Source: Dactylorhiza incarnata (taxonomy: Eukaryota > Streptophyta > Magnoliopsida > Asparagales > Orchidaceae). Taken from it: DNA of 64,000 bases. Shown piece after piece: positions 9,979 through 22,310 of this stretch. A program made the translations under genes and the position numbers. The stretch covers positions 8,667,001 through 8,731,000 of the forward strand of contig JAWHQI010000049.1 in assembly GCA_033032865.1 (NCBI GenBank). Direction: 5' to 3'. Numbering within the stretch: the stretch's first letter is position 1; each line of letters begins with the position of its first letter. Under the pieces are notes generated by a model. The model had not been told where the DNA came from. It ran no database searches and saw nothing but the letters and a program-made list of their open reading frames with translations.

Positions 9979-12398
9979 TGATGATTATGATTCGGATTTT
10001 TCTTTCTTTTTAATTTGGTTTGCGCAACCTTTATATGACGAGATTAGAATTAGGCTGGTGTTTTCAAAGAGTTTTGCATGTACTCCTACTTTGAGAAATT
10101 AACTGTTATCCTATCGAAAGATAGAAGTAACAGTCTTTTTCTGCTTTCGAAGTATTGACGTTTACACCTTGACTACAATGCCGAATTCAATTGATTTTTA
10201 AAATAGCAATGGAGAGTTTTGCACTAAATTGGTTTGAAAAGCTTTTGTTTAATTTTTTTATCCAAATTAATCATATAATAAAGGCAAGTATACCTTATCA
10301 TGAGTAATACAGGATATTTTGTTTTAGAAAATAACGAGGCCGTATATTTTCGTGGATCGTGTTGATTACACTACTTTGAGGAACGAACTATTATTTTATC
10401 GGAATAATATTTTGGTTAAGTTAACTAGAGTTCTAAATGATAAAATGCGTATAACTAGAGTTAAGAAAACGATAATAAGCGAATAACTAGAGTTCGGAAC
10501 GATGATAATAAATAGCGCCCGATGTCGAATTACCTTGAGGCGTAAATAGTCTTTTTTAGAAGTAAAAGAGATAACTTTTTAAAACATTAAAACGGCTTGG
10601 CCAGGGAGGTTCCATAATTATGAACGCTCCTCTCTCGAGGGTACGCCCACCTAAGATTATGAATATTCGACCGAACTCACATTCTATAATCGAATCTTCT
10701 TAATACTCGCTTTATGTTGTGAACCCCGCTATTGGGTTTTTACTTCCAATTCGGGAGACTTACCTCATCCTCTCTCGAGGGTAGAGCGCACTTCTCTTTA
10801 CCCTTGAGTGATCAGTCCGTACGCACGAGCCTCTCGGCTAACTAGTGTACGGAGATGGAAATGAAAACCACACATCGATCATGTTGCTCCACTCAACGTT
10901 ATTCTCGGGTAAACCTTAAGCGTTAATTATTTTAGAAAGAGATGTTTTATTTTTAGAAAAACTATTTTTGTGTCCCAATGCTCTTCGCCATCGTGCGCTA
11001 AAGGAAATTAGCCACTCATCGGAATGGAGACGACATTAATAGTTGGAAAAAACATGTTTAATTATGTAAGCGGATATAAGCGGATAAAAAGGGAAATAAA
11101 ATGATTTATATAAAAGCAGTAATAGTATCCGTCCCAACCGTCTTAAACAAGCGCTAAAAAGTTCTTAGCCTCTTATCCAGGATGGGGGTAGTATAGAAAT
11201 GAAATACTTATAAAGGTGCTGAAATAATATCTGTCCCAACCGACTTAAACAAGTGCTAAAGGAAATTAGCCTCTTATTCAAGATGGGGGTGGTATAAACA
11301 GTTATATAAGGACTGAAATAAAGCTAAGTTACAAAAAAGAAAAACATTATCTCATATACGCACGCACTCTACTTGTAATAAAAAGACTAAATCAAAAGAA
11401 AGCGTTTAAATGAAAGCGATAAATAAACCGTTAAATAAAGCGTTAAAGAAAGCGATAAACTATTTTTATGAAAGCAATAAACTAAGTTATGAAATCAATA
11501 AACTAAGTTATGAAAGCAATAAACTATCCTCATACACACACAGACACTAACATAAACAAAAAAGGAAGATGATCCAAATGAGAAAAAACAACTTTTTATT
11601 TCAAAAATAAGCATTACAACTAGACTAAAAAGGCAAAAATTAGAAACGAACATAAACTTAATTGCATAAAAAACTCACATCCACTCAAAAGAACTCAGAA
11701 AAACATTACAAACACTCAAAATTTGGATGAGATTTCCTTCAGCCGAGCCCCTCTATTTATAGGAAAAATTTCATTTTTACACGCCCTAGGTCACGGGCGT
11801 GACTTGGATGTCATGGCTGTGACTTAGGGAGTGACATTTGCTCGGCTGTATTCGCCGACTTCTCGAAGGTTCCACCGTCAAATAAGGCTGCACACGGGCG
11901 TGACTTGGTGTGTTACGGGCGTGACTTGTAGAGTCACGGGCGTGACTATGGGTGGCAGACGTCGGTAGCATGGGTGCGACTTTGGGTCATAACGCGCTGG
12001 CGGCTCACGGGCGTGACTTTGCTGGAACACGCGTGTGACTTGTAGAGTCACGGGCGTGACTTGGTCAACTGGAGTGAGCTAGAAAGGGGGTTCGTCGAAC
12101 GCAGAGCTTTAAATTTACATGCCCTTTGGTCACGGGCGTGACCGAGGGCGTGACTTGTCGTTCATCGAACTCAGCTCGCCTTTCGTCGACCTCAGCTCAA
12201 GATTCGTCGAACTTTGAACTTTAAATTTACACGCCCTTGGTCACGGCCGTGATCGAGGGCGTGACCTGTGAAAATTTTGTCAAAAATCTGAAAAAAAAAA
12301 GAAATAAAGCTAAGTTAGTAACAAAAATAATAAAACAGGCAATTATTCATTAATTTACATAGAAAATTTACAATATTAATTAAAACCATGCTAATAAT
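9979..12398 (-). repeat. 5' LTR of the gag-protease element (2.4 kb, right end cut)
   Basis: It begins TGATGATTATGATTC at 9979 and matches the 3' LTR copy from 11170 to about 12398. There the match stops after CATGCTAATA, and copia coding sequence begins soon after. About 40 bp of the LTR terminus is missing. CCTCTCTCGAGGGTA occurs twice (about 10625 and 10770). Confidence 0.85.
11780..12265. repeat. Array of GTCACGGGCGTGAC palindromes in the 5' LTR
   Basis: This is the counterpart of the array at 5466-5960, with the same motif order and several point differences (for example CATGGCTGTGAC for one copy). Several differences fall at CpG positions inside the motif. Confidence 0.85.
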
Positions 12399-12469
12399 TG
12401 GTTAACCATCTATTGGGGTAAGAACTCGCTCTTCTCTTCATTAATCTTATTCAAATATATGTTTTGTTT

Positions 12470-13988
12470 CCGAAAAAGAACCAAAAACTGTTTCTACCGC
12501 TTTAAATGATGAATTTTGGTTTTTGGCTATGAATGAAGAGTTAGAACAATTTGAGCGACATAATGTTTGGAAATTAGTAGAAAGACCATCTAATCACCCG
12601 GTTATAGGTGTAAAATAGATTTATAAAAATAAATTAGATGGTGAGTCTAGAATCATTAGAAATAAGACACGCTTAGTAGCACAAGGATATTCTCAAATCG
12701 AGGGGATAGCTTTTGATGAAACTTTTGCACCCGTTACTAGATTGGAATCTATACAAACTTTTCTAGCATTTGCAAGCTTTAAAAGAATAAAATTATTTCA
12801 AATGGATGTAAAAAGTGTTTTTCTAAATGGGTTGGTAAAAGAAGAAGTTTATGTTGAACACCCCCCCCCCCAGTTTTATTAGTGAAAAATTTCCCAATCA
12901 TGTTTTTAAACTAGAAAAAGCACTTTATGGTTTAAAACAAGCGCCCCGTGCATGGTATGAAAGACTTACATCATTTTTATTAAAGCACGGTTATATTATG
13001 AGAAGTGCCGATAATACTCTCTTCATTAAGCACAATAATGATGATTTGATTATTTTACAAATATGTGTTGATGATATAATCTTTGGATCTACTAATGAAG
13101 AGTTGTGTAATAAAGTTATTTTAGTGATGAAAATAAATTTGAAATGAGTATAATAGGAGAACTTTCTTATTTTCTTGGTTTTCAAATATCACAAAGAGTT
13201 GATGGTATTTTTATATGTCAAACTAAATATGTCTTTGATATGCTTAAACGCTTTGGATTTGAAAACCTTAAACATGCTCCTACACCAATGAATGCATCAC
13301 TAAAATTAGGAAAAGATGAATTGGGAATTTCAATTGATCAAACTTTATATAGAGGTATGATAGGATCTCTACTCTATCTAAGTGCAACTAGACCCGATAT
13401 TATGTTTGTCGTATGTTTATGTGCTCAATTTCAAGCCAATCCAAAAGAATCTCACTTAAAATCGGTTAAACAAATTTTTAGATATCTAATTGGGTCAACT
13501 AGATTAGGATTATGGTAGCCGCATAATAATACATTTACACTTCACGGCTATTCTGATTCGGACAACGCCGGATGCTCACTTGATAGAAAAAGCACTAGTT
13601 GTACTTGCCATTTCTAGGACCTTCATTAGTTGCTTGGTCTAGTAGGAAACAAAATTCGGTTGCGCTCTCCACCACAGAGGCCGAATACATTGCATTAGAG
13701 AGTTGTTGTGCACAAGCACTATGGATGAGCCAAACTCTAGAGGACTTTGGTTTTCATCTAAAACATATTGAATTAAAATGTGACAACAAAAGTGTCATTG
13801 ATCTTACAAATAATCTGGTACATCATTCTAGATCCAAACATATAGATGTACGTCATCATTTCATAAGGGATCACATTAAAAAGGAAAATGTTAGAATAAG
13901 TTTCATTGACACGGACTCTCAACTTGCTGATATATTCACTAAACCTCTTCCTGATGCAAGGTTTCAAATATTAAGGTTGGAATTATGA
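12470..13988 (+). pseudogene. Copia reverse transcriptase and RNase H, frameshifted
   Basis: It opens at ALNDEFWFLAMNEELEQFER, continues with [29 protein letters not shown] and [19 protein letters not shown], then shifts frame in a run of ten C (12860-12869). RT resumes as KLEKALYGLKQAPRAWYERL and ICVDDIIFGS, with Cys for the usual Tyr in the catalytic box. After a second frame break come [13 protein letters not shown] and [13 protein letters not shown] third break near 13518-13600 precedes RNase H (WSSRKQNSVALSTTEAEY, SKHIDVRHHFIRDHI, DIFTKPLPDARF). One TAG interrupts near 12616. The protein is not functional. Confidence 0.85.
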
Positions 13989-15801
13989 GTCTTAGACATC
14001 TTAGGATAAGTTATTTGAAAAAAAGCTAAAGTTTTATGCAATTTGAGCAATCAAGACATCTCCAATAATTACAAAATTCCCGCATAAGACTACTCTAAGG
14101 ACTCTTAATCAAGATCAAAAAATGAAATTTTAAAATTCTCAAAAAATCACTTACTATTTTCTGCGCTAGCACTGGCGCCGGCGCTAGCGTAGGTGTTCGA
14201 TTTTTTCTATTTTTCAAAATTTCTAAAAATCAATAAAAACTACTTAGTTTTTGTTTTTTTGACTTTTGTTATTTTTGTTTAATTTATATTATGAAAAATC
14301 AACTACAAAACTTCAAAATTCAAAAATACAAAAATATGTTTTTGTGGTTTTCTGTTTTTCTTTCATTAAAATTTTTCAAAACAACAAAAAATTTGTATGA
14401 TCTTTATTGCTAATATCAAGTATGTATGAATTCTATTATTTAGAATTATTTACAATGTTAAAACTTATTTCTTCAAACTATTATGAACATTGTTTTGTTT
14501 ATCATGCTTTGATATATCTAATTAAGTGCATCAATTGTATTGAAAAATATGTGTAGAACCAAGCTTAGCATGCCTCTAAGTATGAGTAAATGTTTTGTGA
14601 TTGATAATGATACATTTCACTCACTTATTTTGGTAATCAACCTGTGTGTTTAAATCTAACAATGCTTGCTTGTGTATTGTAATTGTGCAATGAATTAAAA
14701 CTTGCAAATGTTTATTACCTACACTACATTTGAATTGCACTTAAGAAATTAAGAAAAGTGGTTGTTTTCTTAAAAAAAAATTGTTGGTTTTGCAAAACAA
14801 GTGTATTCGGAGAATGTTGTCTCACAAAAAGTGAACAAAAAATATAGACAAATATAACTCCACCAAACACTACTTGAACATCCTGATAAGTCTTCATAAG
14901 CATTGTGAGGTTGAGCACCTTGGAAAGAATAGTAAAGTGTCTTGTGCAAACCTTGGTTAGTACACCACTCTTTCTAAAAAATGTGCATTAAAGTGTGTGA
15001 AAGTTAATTTACTTGTGTTTTATTGTGCACTTTACTCTACATATGTCTTGTATTTTGTGATTAAATCATTTGTTAACATTGCTCAAAATACACTTATGTG
15101 CACTTCATTATCTTTCATAACACTTCTTCTCATGAGTATTGGATTCTAATGCTTTATCTATACTACTCTTTATATAAGAAATGCACTAGATAACCTAGCA
15201 TGATCTCTACAATGTTTGGTATCTCTTAAACTTGAAATTAAGTAACATTGTAGTATAATCTCTTTTTTGATATGTTCATTTCATGCTTGGTAACTTTATG
15301 TAAAACTTTGAGATTTCAAAAAGGTTAAAACAACTTTACATTTTGAACTTATGCTTTTCATGCTTACAAAAAGATGTCTCTTATAATCTTCCGCCTGCTT
15401 ACAACTCTTATCTTTTTATTTGAAATCTCTTATATACTATGCTTAAACTCTTTATCATTTCATATATTACAAAAGCTCGATCATGATTTATAATTCCTAA
15501 GGAATGCTTCCTTACTTCCCTTACCCCACCTTCTTTTGATAATACCAAAAGGGGGAGATTAATTGAAGAAATCTAGAGGAGAAATCTAGAAGATTAAGGA
15601 GAGACTAATTCATGTAATCTATCATTTAGGGGAATTAAAACATAAAATGCATTTATGTAGGGGGCATTAAGATAGGGGGAGTATGCATTATTCTCATGCT
15701 TATCATATACTATAGTTGCACTTTTATCTCGCTTATCATATTCTATAAACACCTTTATTGATTTCTTGCTAAGAGGATTTGTTATTATCAAAAGGGGAGA
15801 T
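13989..15801 (+). other. Sirevirus 3' non-coding region with multiple polypurine tracts
   Basis: No credible gene is present. Purine tracts related to AAAAGGGGGAGATT occur at about 15546, with weaker ones near 15660-15680. The final one, AAAAGGGGAGAT (15790-15801), abuts the LTR. A palindromic GGCGCCGGCGCTAGCG block lies near 14175. Confidence 0.7.
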
Positions 15802-16989
15802 TGTTGGACATGTGTGTCACATCCCTTTGTTTGAGAATAACAAATCCCATATTGTATTTGATCTTTCTTGTCGTGTGTTTATAGTGTGCAGGAACTGTAG
15901 GTGCAATACTCCACAGGTAGCTAGCAGCTTCAAATCAAATTCTCTGAAGGAGAGCTACCGCCAGCGCTAGGGATACTGTAACGTCCCAAGGCCCTGGACT
16001 TACCATCGGGACAACGTCCACCGACAGCCTCGCCTGATGACCGTTACCGGGCTGCAGCCCAAGCACCCCAACCCTAGCTCTAGGGATACCGCCTGGCGCT
16101 AGCGCTACAGCTATCCCTAGCGCTACCGCCTGGCGCTAGCTCAAGTTTGTGCACACAATGCCATATCGCGACGGTTTCGTAATCGTTGCCATACAAATGC
16201 TACCGCATGCGCTATCTCTAAGTTCAATAAATTGATGGCTTCTCTCTCGTTTTGGATAGAGCTTCCAGAGAGATTACTTGTGCCAAAATTCTAGAGTTGT
16301 TACTCTGCAAAAAGTTCTTCTCCCACTCAAAGCCAAAGAAGATTTCTGGAGAAGGAAGCCGTCATGCTGCATCCGAAGAACGATCGCTTCAACCTTGCTT
16401 ATGCTACAACGATCCTTCATCCTCTTCTTCATAAATCTCATACAGGGAGTTCTTGTTATTTACTTTATTTCATTATTGTGAATTTTTGTAGTAAAATCAT
16501 CTTGTGTTGGCGACTAGGTCCTTGCGTGGCTTAGGGGGTAATTCGTCGCATGAGTTGGCGACTAGGTCTAGGAGATTAGATCTAGGGGGTGCTCGAGGCC
16601 ATATCCAGGGTTAGGATTGGCTAGAGTGGCTTGAGGCCATATCCAGGAAAGGATAGGCTAAAGCCAACCGGTTTGTGGGTATACAAGTCGGTATATAAAA
16701 GGAAAAAATATTTACTCTTGTACGCATCCGATTTCTAGCGATATTGAAATCAAATTTATGTAAACACTTTTTATATAATACAATCATGTCTCTATTTGTG
16801 TTTACTTGATTTCTTTCATTTGGCGTAAATTTTATTATTGCAAATTACTTTTTGCTAATTTGATATTTTGCTCTCATTTATTCCTAAACAATTTAGTAAT
16901 TTCCTTAAAATTATAAAAAGAATTTTTATTCTCTTATTCACCCCCCCCCCCCCCCCCCCCCCCCTCTAAGGGCGCCTATCGATCCAACA
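15802..16989 (+). repeat. 3' LTR of the Sirevirus-type element (1188 bp)
   Basis: It runs from TGTTGGACATG at 15802 to CGATCCAACA at 16989, an inverted terminal pair right after a purine tract. A 24-C tract sits at 16941-16964 near the end, where Sirevirus LTRs usually carry a short C tract. GGCGCTAGC motifs recur near 16090-16140. Confidence 0.85.
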
Positions 16990-18172
16990 CTTATGGCTCG
17001 GGATATAGTAGGAATCATAACTGTATATGCATAAAGGTGGTGAGTCATTAGTATTGACGGTCGTCGCACCGACGTCGATACTTTGGCTCGGTAAGTGTGG
17101 TTAACACTTTACCAAAGAAAAGTCTAGTGGATTAGCCAGTAGGAGTACGCAGGAGCTCCATTGTTGTGTTCTTAGCGTTGAGGCGTACGATAGGTCTAGG
17201 TTAGGTAGTGTAGATACCAACCTTTAGGTGGGCGAGGCCCAACCCACCGCTTCCATTTGCCACTACGGAAGTATCCTGAGAGTTTTGTTAGCTCCAAAAA
17301 GGGGGAACTAAAGATCTGTGAGCATAGAGTCGAAGTGTGTGAGTTGCACTTATATGGACATAACATTAAACTGCATAACCTTGCATGACATGGCATAAAC
17401 ATTGCATTTCAACCTCTACCTCTAGCGTATAAATTGGTTATGAGACTTTTTATACGATAGACCCTGCTAAACAACCCCTTAGTCTATAGGTTTGTGTGGG
17501 CATTCCTATAAATTAAGGTTACTTATTCTTATTATTGTCTTTCTTTATTATTGCTTTACTTATTACTACTGCTCACTTGTTACTGTTTTACCTCCTACTG
17601 CTCTACTCATTGTACTATATATTGCTTAGCGATAGACCCTTCCGTAGTTACCCCTGGATGTCCTCTGCTTCATCCTTCCCGCTCGGTGCCTAGGAGTCAC
17701 CAGGGGAGGGGTGGGGGATTGGCTTAGTCTTTTGACTAACGGTCGGTGGACCTTATCATTTTAGGGGACCGAGGAGATGCTGCAGCACCAGTGACCGGTG
17801 CAGATGGAGGCGGGGCAGTCTAGCACGGGAGTACCGATGATAGGATCCGTGAGTGTCTTATTAGTTTTAGTAGATTATGCTTCCGCTAGTGAAATTGTAG
17901 TGAGGAATTGATGTATCGGGCAGGAGCCCTTCTATTACTATCTTTTATTCAGTTATTTCATGTGGACATCTTTTTCTGAGATATTATATTCATGCGATGG
18001 GGACTTGATTTCTAGTTAATCAAATGTATACTTTTATTCTGGTGTGATCATTATGGCCGGCAGAATCAGCGTTTTGTGGTGGCGACCTTCCGGAGTGATG
18101 GTGCCACCGCAAAGCGGCAGTTCTGGGCATAAGACCCGGGTTTTTGATAATAAAAAAATGGGGTCTTACATT
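16990..18172 (-). repeat. Truncated Ty3/gypsy LTR remnant
   Basis: The right end is GGGGTCTTACA at 18172, which on the minus strand gives TGTAAGACCCC, a common start of plant Tekay/Del-type LTRs. The left edge is defined only by the Sirevirus LTR. No coding frame is seen. Assignment rests on the terminus and position. Confidence 0.5.
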
Positions 18173-20252
18173 ACCTGATGTACATTAGAATCTCAATGGG
18201 TATTTATATATTTATAACAGTTAGAAATTGTTTTTGATGGAGCTCTACAACTATATGTATAACTAATGCAATTATAATGTTAAACCTGCTCATTACAGTT
18301 TTATTGTTTCAATTATGGTGTTATTGTTTCATTATGGTGTTATTATTCATAATGAAAGCAGGGTAAAGAACACAAACAAATAGTTTCAATGGATTTTAAA
18401 GGATTTATAATTGGACCCTCACGCTCGACGCCCTCTCACTTGGAAAAATGCATAGGAACATTAAGAGTCCACTTAAACTAAAAATGCAACAAATCTGTGG
18501 AAGCTTACTAAAACAATGACTATTGAAAAAAATGAAAATATATTTCTCTTGGATGTATTAAAAGATGATCAGCACAATGAGATTTTAAACGGATTACTAA
18601 CAACTATGAATCACTATTATTTACATGCTTCAAAATTATCAATTTAAACATTGTTATTCACAATTGTATAATCAAGTCCTTTAATTACATCATTATATCA
18701 AACCTTTTCCTGCAAAACAACTACACATTTTCCTTGTAGAAGAATGCAAAATTTGAAAATAGTTGAGCTTGGAGCCCAAAAAAAGGAACAAAGCATACTA
18801 AGAAAAAGAGTTATGATTTTTGACAATTACAAAGTCCAGGAGAAGTCGATTTTGTAAGAAATCTGAAATATGAGTTCTGAGATTTTCCTAATTACTAAGA
18901 AAATCACTAATAAGAAATCTGAAATAAGAAAAAACGATTTTGTAATTGTCAAGAAATGCTGAAAATTGATTTTGAAACTGAAAAATAGAAATGCAATTCA
19001 GTCCACGAAAATGTTGTAAAGTAATGTCATGAGACCCAAAAATGCAGTCCAAAGCTATTTACAGTCCAGGAAAAGTCGAAAGCTATTCAGTCCAGGAAAA
19101 CTGATATTCAGTCCAAAGCAATTCCGTCCAAATCTGAGAAAACCAGAGAAATGAAAATACAAATGCTATAAAATTCTGAGACCCAAAATGATTTACAAAA
19201 TCACAAACCAGGAGAACTGAAATTATAAATACTATAAAGTTCTGAAAATCATAAATCTGAAAATCGAACCTGAAGGAACGGTGGAGGAGGAGCTACTTTC
19301 CGGAATCTCTCTATCTGCAAATCAAACATGAAGGAACGGTGGAGGAGGAGCTACTTTCCGGAATCTCTCTATTGCGCAGGCAGTTGAAGGAAGTTGTTGA
19401 AGAGGAGGAGAAGCTCTTGAGGAGGGCCTGAAATAGTGAAACTTTAAAGAAATGTTGGACCCAAAATGATATACAAAATCACAAAGCTTTTTAACTGAAA
19501 TTATAAATGCTATAAAGATCTGAAAATCATAAATCTGAAAAATAACACCTCAAGGAACGGTGGAGGAGCTGCTTTTCGGAATCTCTCTATTACACAGGCA
19601 GCTGAAGGAAGTTGTTGAAGAGGAGGAGAAGCTCTTGAGGAGGGCCTGAAATAGGGAAACTTTAAAGAAATGCTGGACGGGAGGAAGAGAGGAGGTAACG
19701 CTGCTCTTGCGTAGGTATCTGAAGAAATAGGGAAGCTGAAAGGTTTGGGAAGAAGCCAACTGATGGAAGCTTGCAACAACGGTGGAGGAGGAGCTTGTCG
19801 GAAGCTTCAGAATCGTGATGGAGGAGGAGCTCTTGAGGTTAGGCACTATGGAGGCAAGGTGAGGCTTTGTCGAGGAGATATACATGATGCTGAATGTAGG
19901 GATCTATCGAGGGGAGGTAGAGTAATGATGCTTTCGGCGGGTGGCAGTCGAGGAAGAGAGGAGGCGATGGAAGCATGCAGGGGAGGAGAAACATGGTGTC
20001 CTTGCTTGCAGGAGGAGAGCAGGAAGCATAAATCTAAAAGGCTTTGGTTGTCGTGTTAAAAAGCAGAACCCAAGATGCTGTTGAGGCTTGTGTGATGTCC
20101 AAAAGACCAAAATACCCCAAAAAAGAGTTATGATTTTTGATTTAATGGGATTTTTGGGGGGTATTTTTGGTATGCAGAATGTTACACCAAGCTCTTTTGG
20201 TCTTCCCTTATATAATAAAGATATATATATATGTATATATATGCATATATAT
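18173..20252. other. Unclassified AT-rich DNA, probably old TE
   Basis: No recognisable protein domain is present. CAGTCCAGGA-type phrases recur around 18830-19120, and a tandem duplication lies at 19181-19700. The right end is an AT microsatellite (20216-20252) that forms the hAT target. Confidence 0.4.
19181..19700. repeat. Tandem duplication, period about 273 bp, with an inner 58-bp repeat
   Basis: The block from GACCCAAAATGATTTACAAA (about 19181) recurs from about 19454. Within it AAGGAACGGTGGAGGAGGAG occurs at 19273 and 19331 (58 bp apart), and a variant lies near 19552. The phrase GAAGTTGTTGAAGAGGAGGA is present in both long copies. Confidence 0.8.
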
Positions 20253-20694
20253 TAGTTTTGAACAGAAAGACTATCACGTCGGTCCAGGACCGGTCTTTTA
20301 AAAGACCTGTCTTTTGGCCGACCGGTCCCGTCTAAATAAGTCCCGGTCCAGGACCGATTTTTCTCCTCTGGAGGAGGACCGTCTGGGACCGGAGAACCGG
20401 TCCCGGACCGGTCTTTTTTATATATTTTTTTAAAATATAAAGTAAATTAATTTGATTTTATAAACTAAATATAAAACTCAAAATGAAATAAAATTTGATT
20501 TTTATTAAAAATTAAATAACATTACAAATTACAAAATTACTTCAATAAATTTTAGAAAAATTAAATAATAATATAACATTACAAATTTACAATTATTACA
20601 TTTAAATTTAAAAATAAAATAAAATACATTTTGTTATTTTATTCTGCGCTACCCAGATTTAAGTTATTCGGTTAGTCTTCAACTTCAGACTCAT

Positions 20695-22305
20695 TATCTT
20701 CAATTGACGAAACATGTTGCCTCCTCCTCAAAGCATTCAAATGATCCTTGTAGCAAATGCAAATCTCCAAAGGTTCTTCAGTCAAACGACTTCTTCGCTC
20801 GTTCAGAATTCTGCCACTAAAAAAAAAACGCAGACTTCGAAGCTACCGTACTAGCTTGGATTGTTAGTAAATCTTGGGACATTAAGACCAAAATAGGATG
20901 CACATTAGTTTAAAATTTTCACCTGTTTAAAATATCAAAATTTTCAATTTCGCTTGCGGTTATATAATCTTGAAATTGTGTTTGCTATATAAACCCAATT
21001 CGTTGAAATTACTTGATGTTCTTTGTTTTTCCTAGAAGCTCATTCTAAACGTTTATATTTTAAAATATCTTTTGGTTTAGGTTGGGTGGATTGTACACGA
21101 GGTCGCGATCCGTACATTTGATCATAATAATTATAAAGGCGAGTAAATTCAGAATTAATTTTGAAACACTAACATTAACAAAAGCACTGGAGGATTCGTC
21201 TAAATTTAAATTTCGATTAATTTCTTCTATAAAATTTTCAACGACGTCTACGCCCATTAAAGGGTTCAAAGTCGTGGCGCAAGAAAACATAGGAGGCATA
21301 TCTTTGTAATATTTAAAAAAAATCTCAATTATTAATATTAACGGACGCTACATTTCGTTCGTTTTGTAATTTTTAAACGTTTCATAAATTAATAAAATAT
21401 TTTCAATAACTAATGAGCTTGTAGGATAATAAACTTCAGATAAAATAGTTATTGCTCGATAAAAACTTTCTAATAAATTTACATAATCTTCGAGTACGGC
21501 CCAGTTCGACGTGCCTAAATCATGTGCTTCGACACAATTATAAAATTCTATTAGTAACACTTTTTGTGACAAAGCTCATTTTAACATTTTATACGTCGAG
21601 TTCCATCGTATAAGCATATCATACGATGGTCCTAAAAACTTTTTCTTTCGTAAATAACATTTTTTTTGAAATCTTGTTTTCTTCTTTTAGAACTATAAAT
21701 AACTCTTAACATGGTGCGTATTTTACTAGCGTAGTCATTCATAAATTGTAAACTATCTTGCACAATTAAATTTCAAACGTGACATGCACAACACGTATGA
21801 AAAAATATTTCATCTAACATTGGTTGCAAATCTGATAACAAATATTTGACGGTCATCCCATTATTTGAAGCGTTATCGAAAGAAATACACATAATTTTTT
21901 CTTTTATTTTAAATTCCCTAATAGTTTTAATAATAACCTGATAAATTTTTTTATCGGTGTGCAGATATTCAAATCATTCAAAACAAATTATATGTTTATT
22001 TAGTTCCCAACTATCTGGATCAACCCAGTGATAAGTAATGCAAATATAAGAAAGTTCATCAATTATACCGCTAGTCCAAACATCGCTCGTTAAGCTAACG
22101 CGACCATTGAATGTTTCAAAAAAGATTTTGTTAAATATTATTTAGATTGTAAGTAAGCCGCTAAAGCATTACGTCTAGTCGTAATGCGACTAAACTGGTG
22201 ATATTTAGGCTGGAGTACGTCGTGAATGTAAGACGTCATTTCTTCATCGTCGTAGTAGTTGAATGAGAGTCCTTTTTTGTTGACGTTCTCCATTTATCGC
22301 TCTCA
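20695..22305 (-). pseudogene. hAT transposase, catalytic core and dimerisation region
   Basis: Minus-strand fragments in order are FFETFNGRVSLTSDVWTSG (near 22090, the conserved D-V-W-T hAT block), YICITYHWVDPDSWELNKHI, CISFDNASNNG, NLIVQDSLQ, then KVLLIEFYNCVEAHDL with EDYVNLLESFYRAITILSE (21348-21572). MPPMFSCATTLNPLMGVDVV follows (21299-21060), and the C-terminal dimer region GRILNERRSRLTEEPLEICI lies near 20730-20830. Frameshifts and stops separate the pieces, so no active transposase can be made. It would bind its own ends and cut them. Confidence 0.75.
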
Positions 22306-22310
22306 TTGTC

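Larger units (their letters stand above)
4873..12398 (-). mobile_element. Non-autonomous gag-protease LTR retrotransposon (Tat/Athila-like)
   Basis: On the minus strand: 5' LTR (9979-12398), perfect tRNA-Asp primer site, gag, protease, a non-coding 3' region, purine tract and 3' LTR (4873-6116 is the part left). No RT, RNase H or integrase sequence lies between the protease (ends 7663) and the 3' LTR. The 3' LTR is interrupted at 4873 by the Ty3 element to its left. The 5' LTR is cut at about 12398 where a Sirevirus fragment begins. The structure resembles plant gag-only (TR-GAG-like) elements, which depend on an autonomous partner. That dependence is inference. Confidence 0.85.
12399..16989 (+). 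mobile_element. Sirevirus-type Ty1/copia element, 5'-truncated
   Basis: It holds RT and RNase H (12470-13988), a long non-coding region with several purine tracts (13989-15800), and a 3' LTR (15802-16989). The 5' LTR, gag, protease and integrase are missing because the left end joins a broken LTR at about 12398. The long pol-to-LTR gap with repeated AAAAGGGGGAGATT-like tracts and an LTR ending in a poly-C tract are known Sirevirus traits. Confidence 0.8.

Noticed and set aside
19745..20059. Plus-strand 104-codon Gly-rich frame
   Set aside because: Low-complexity frame in repetitive DNA with no homology I recognise.
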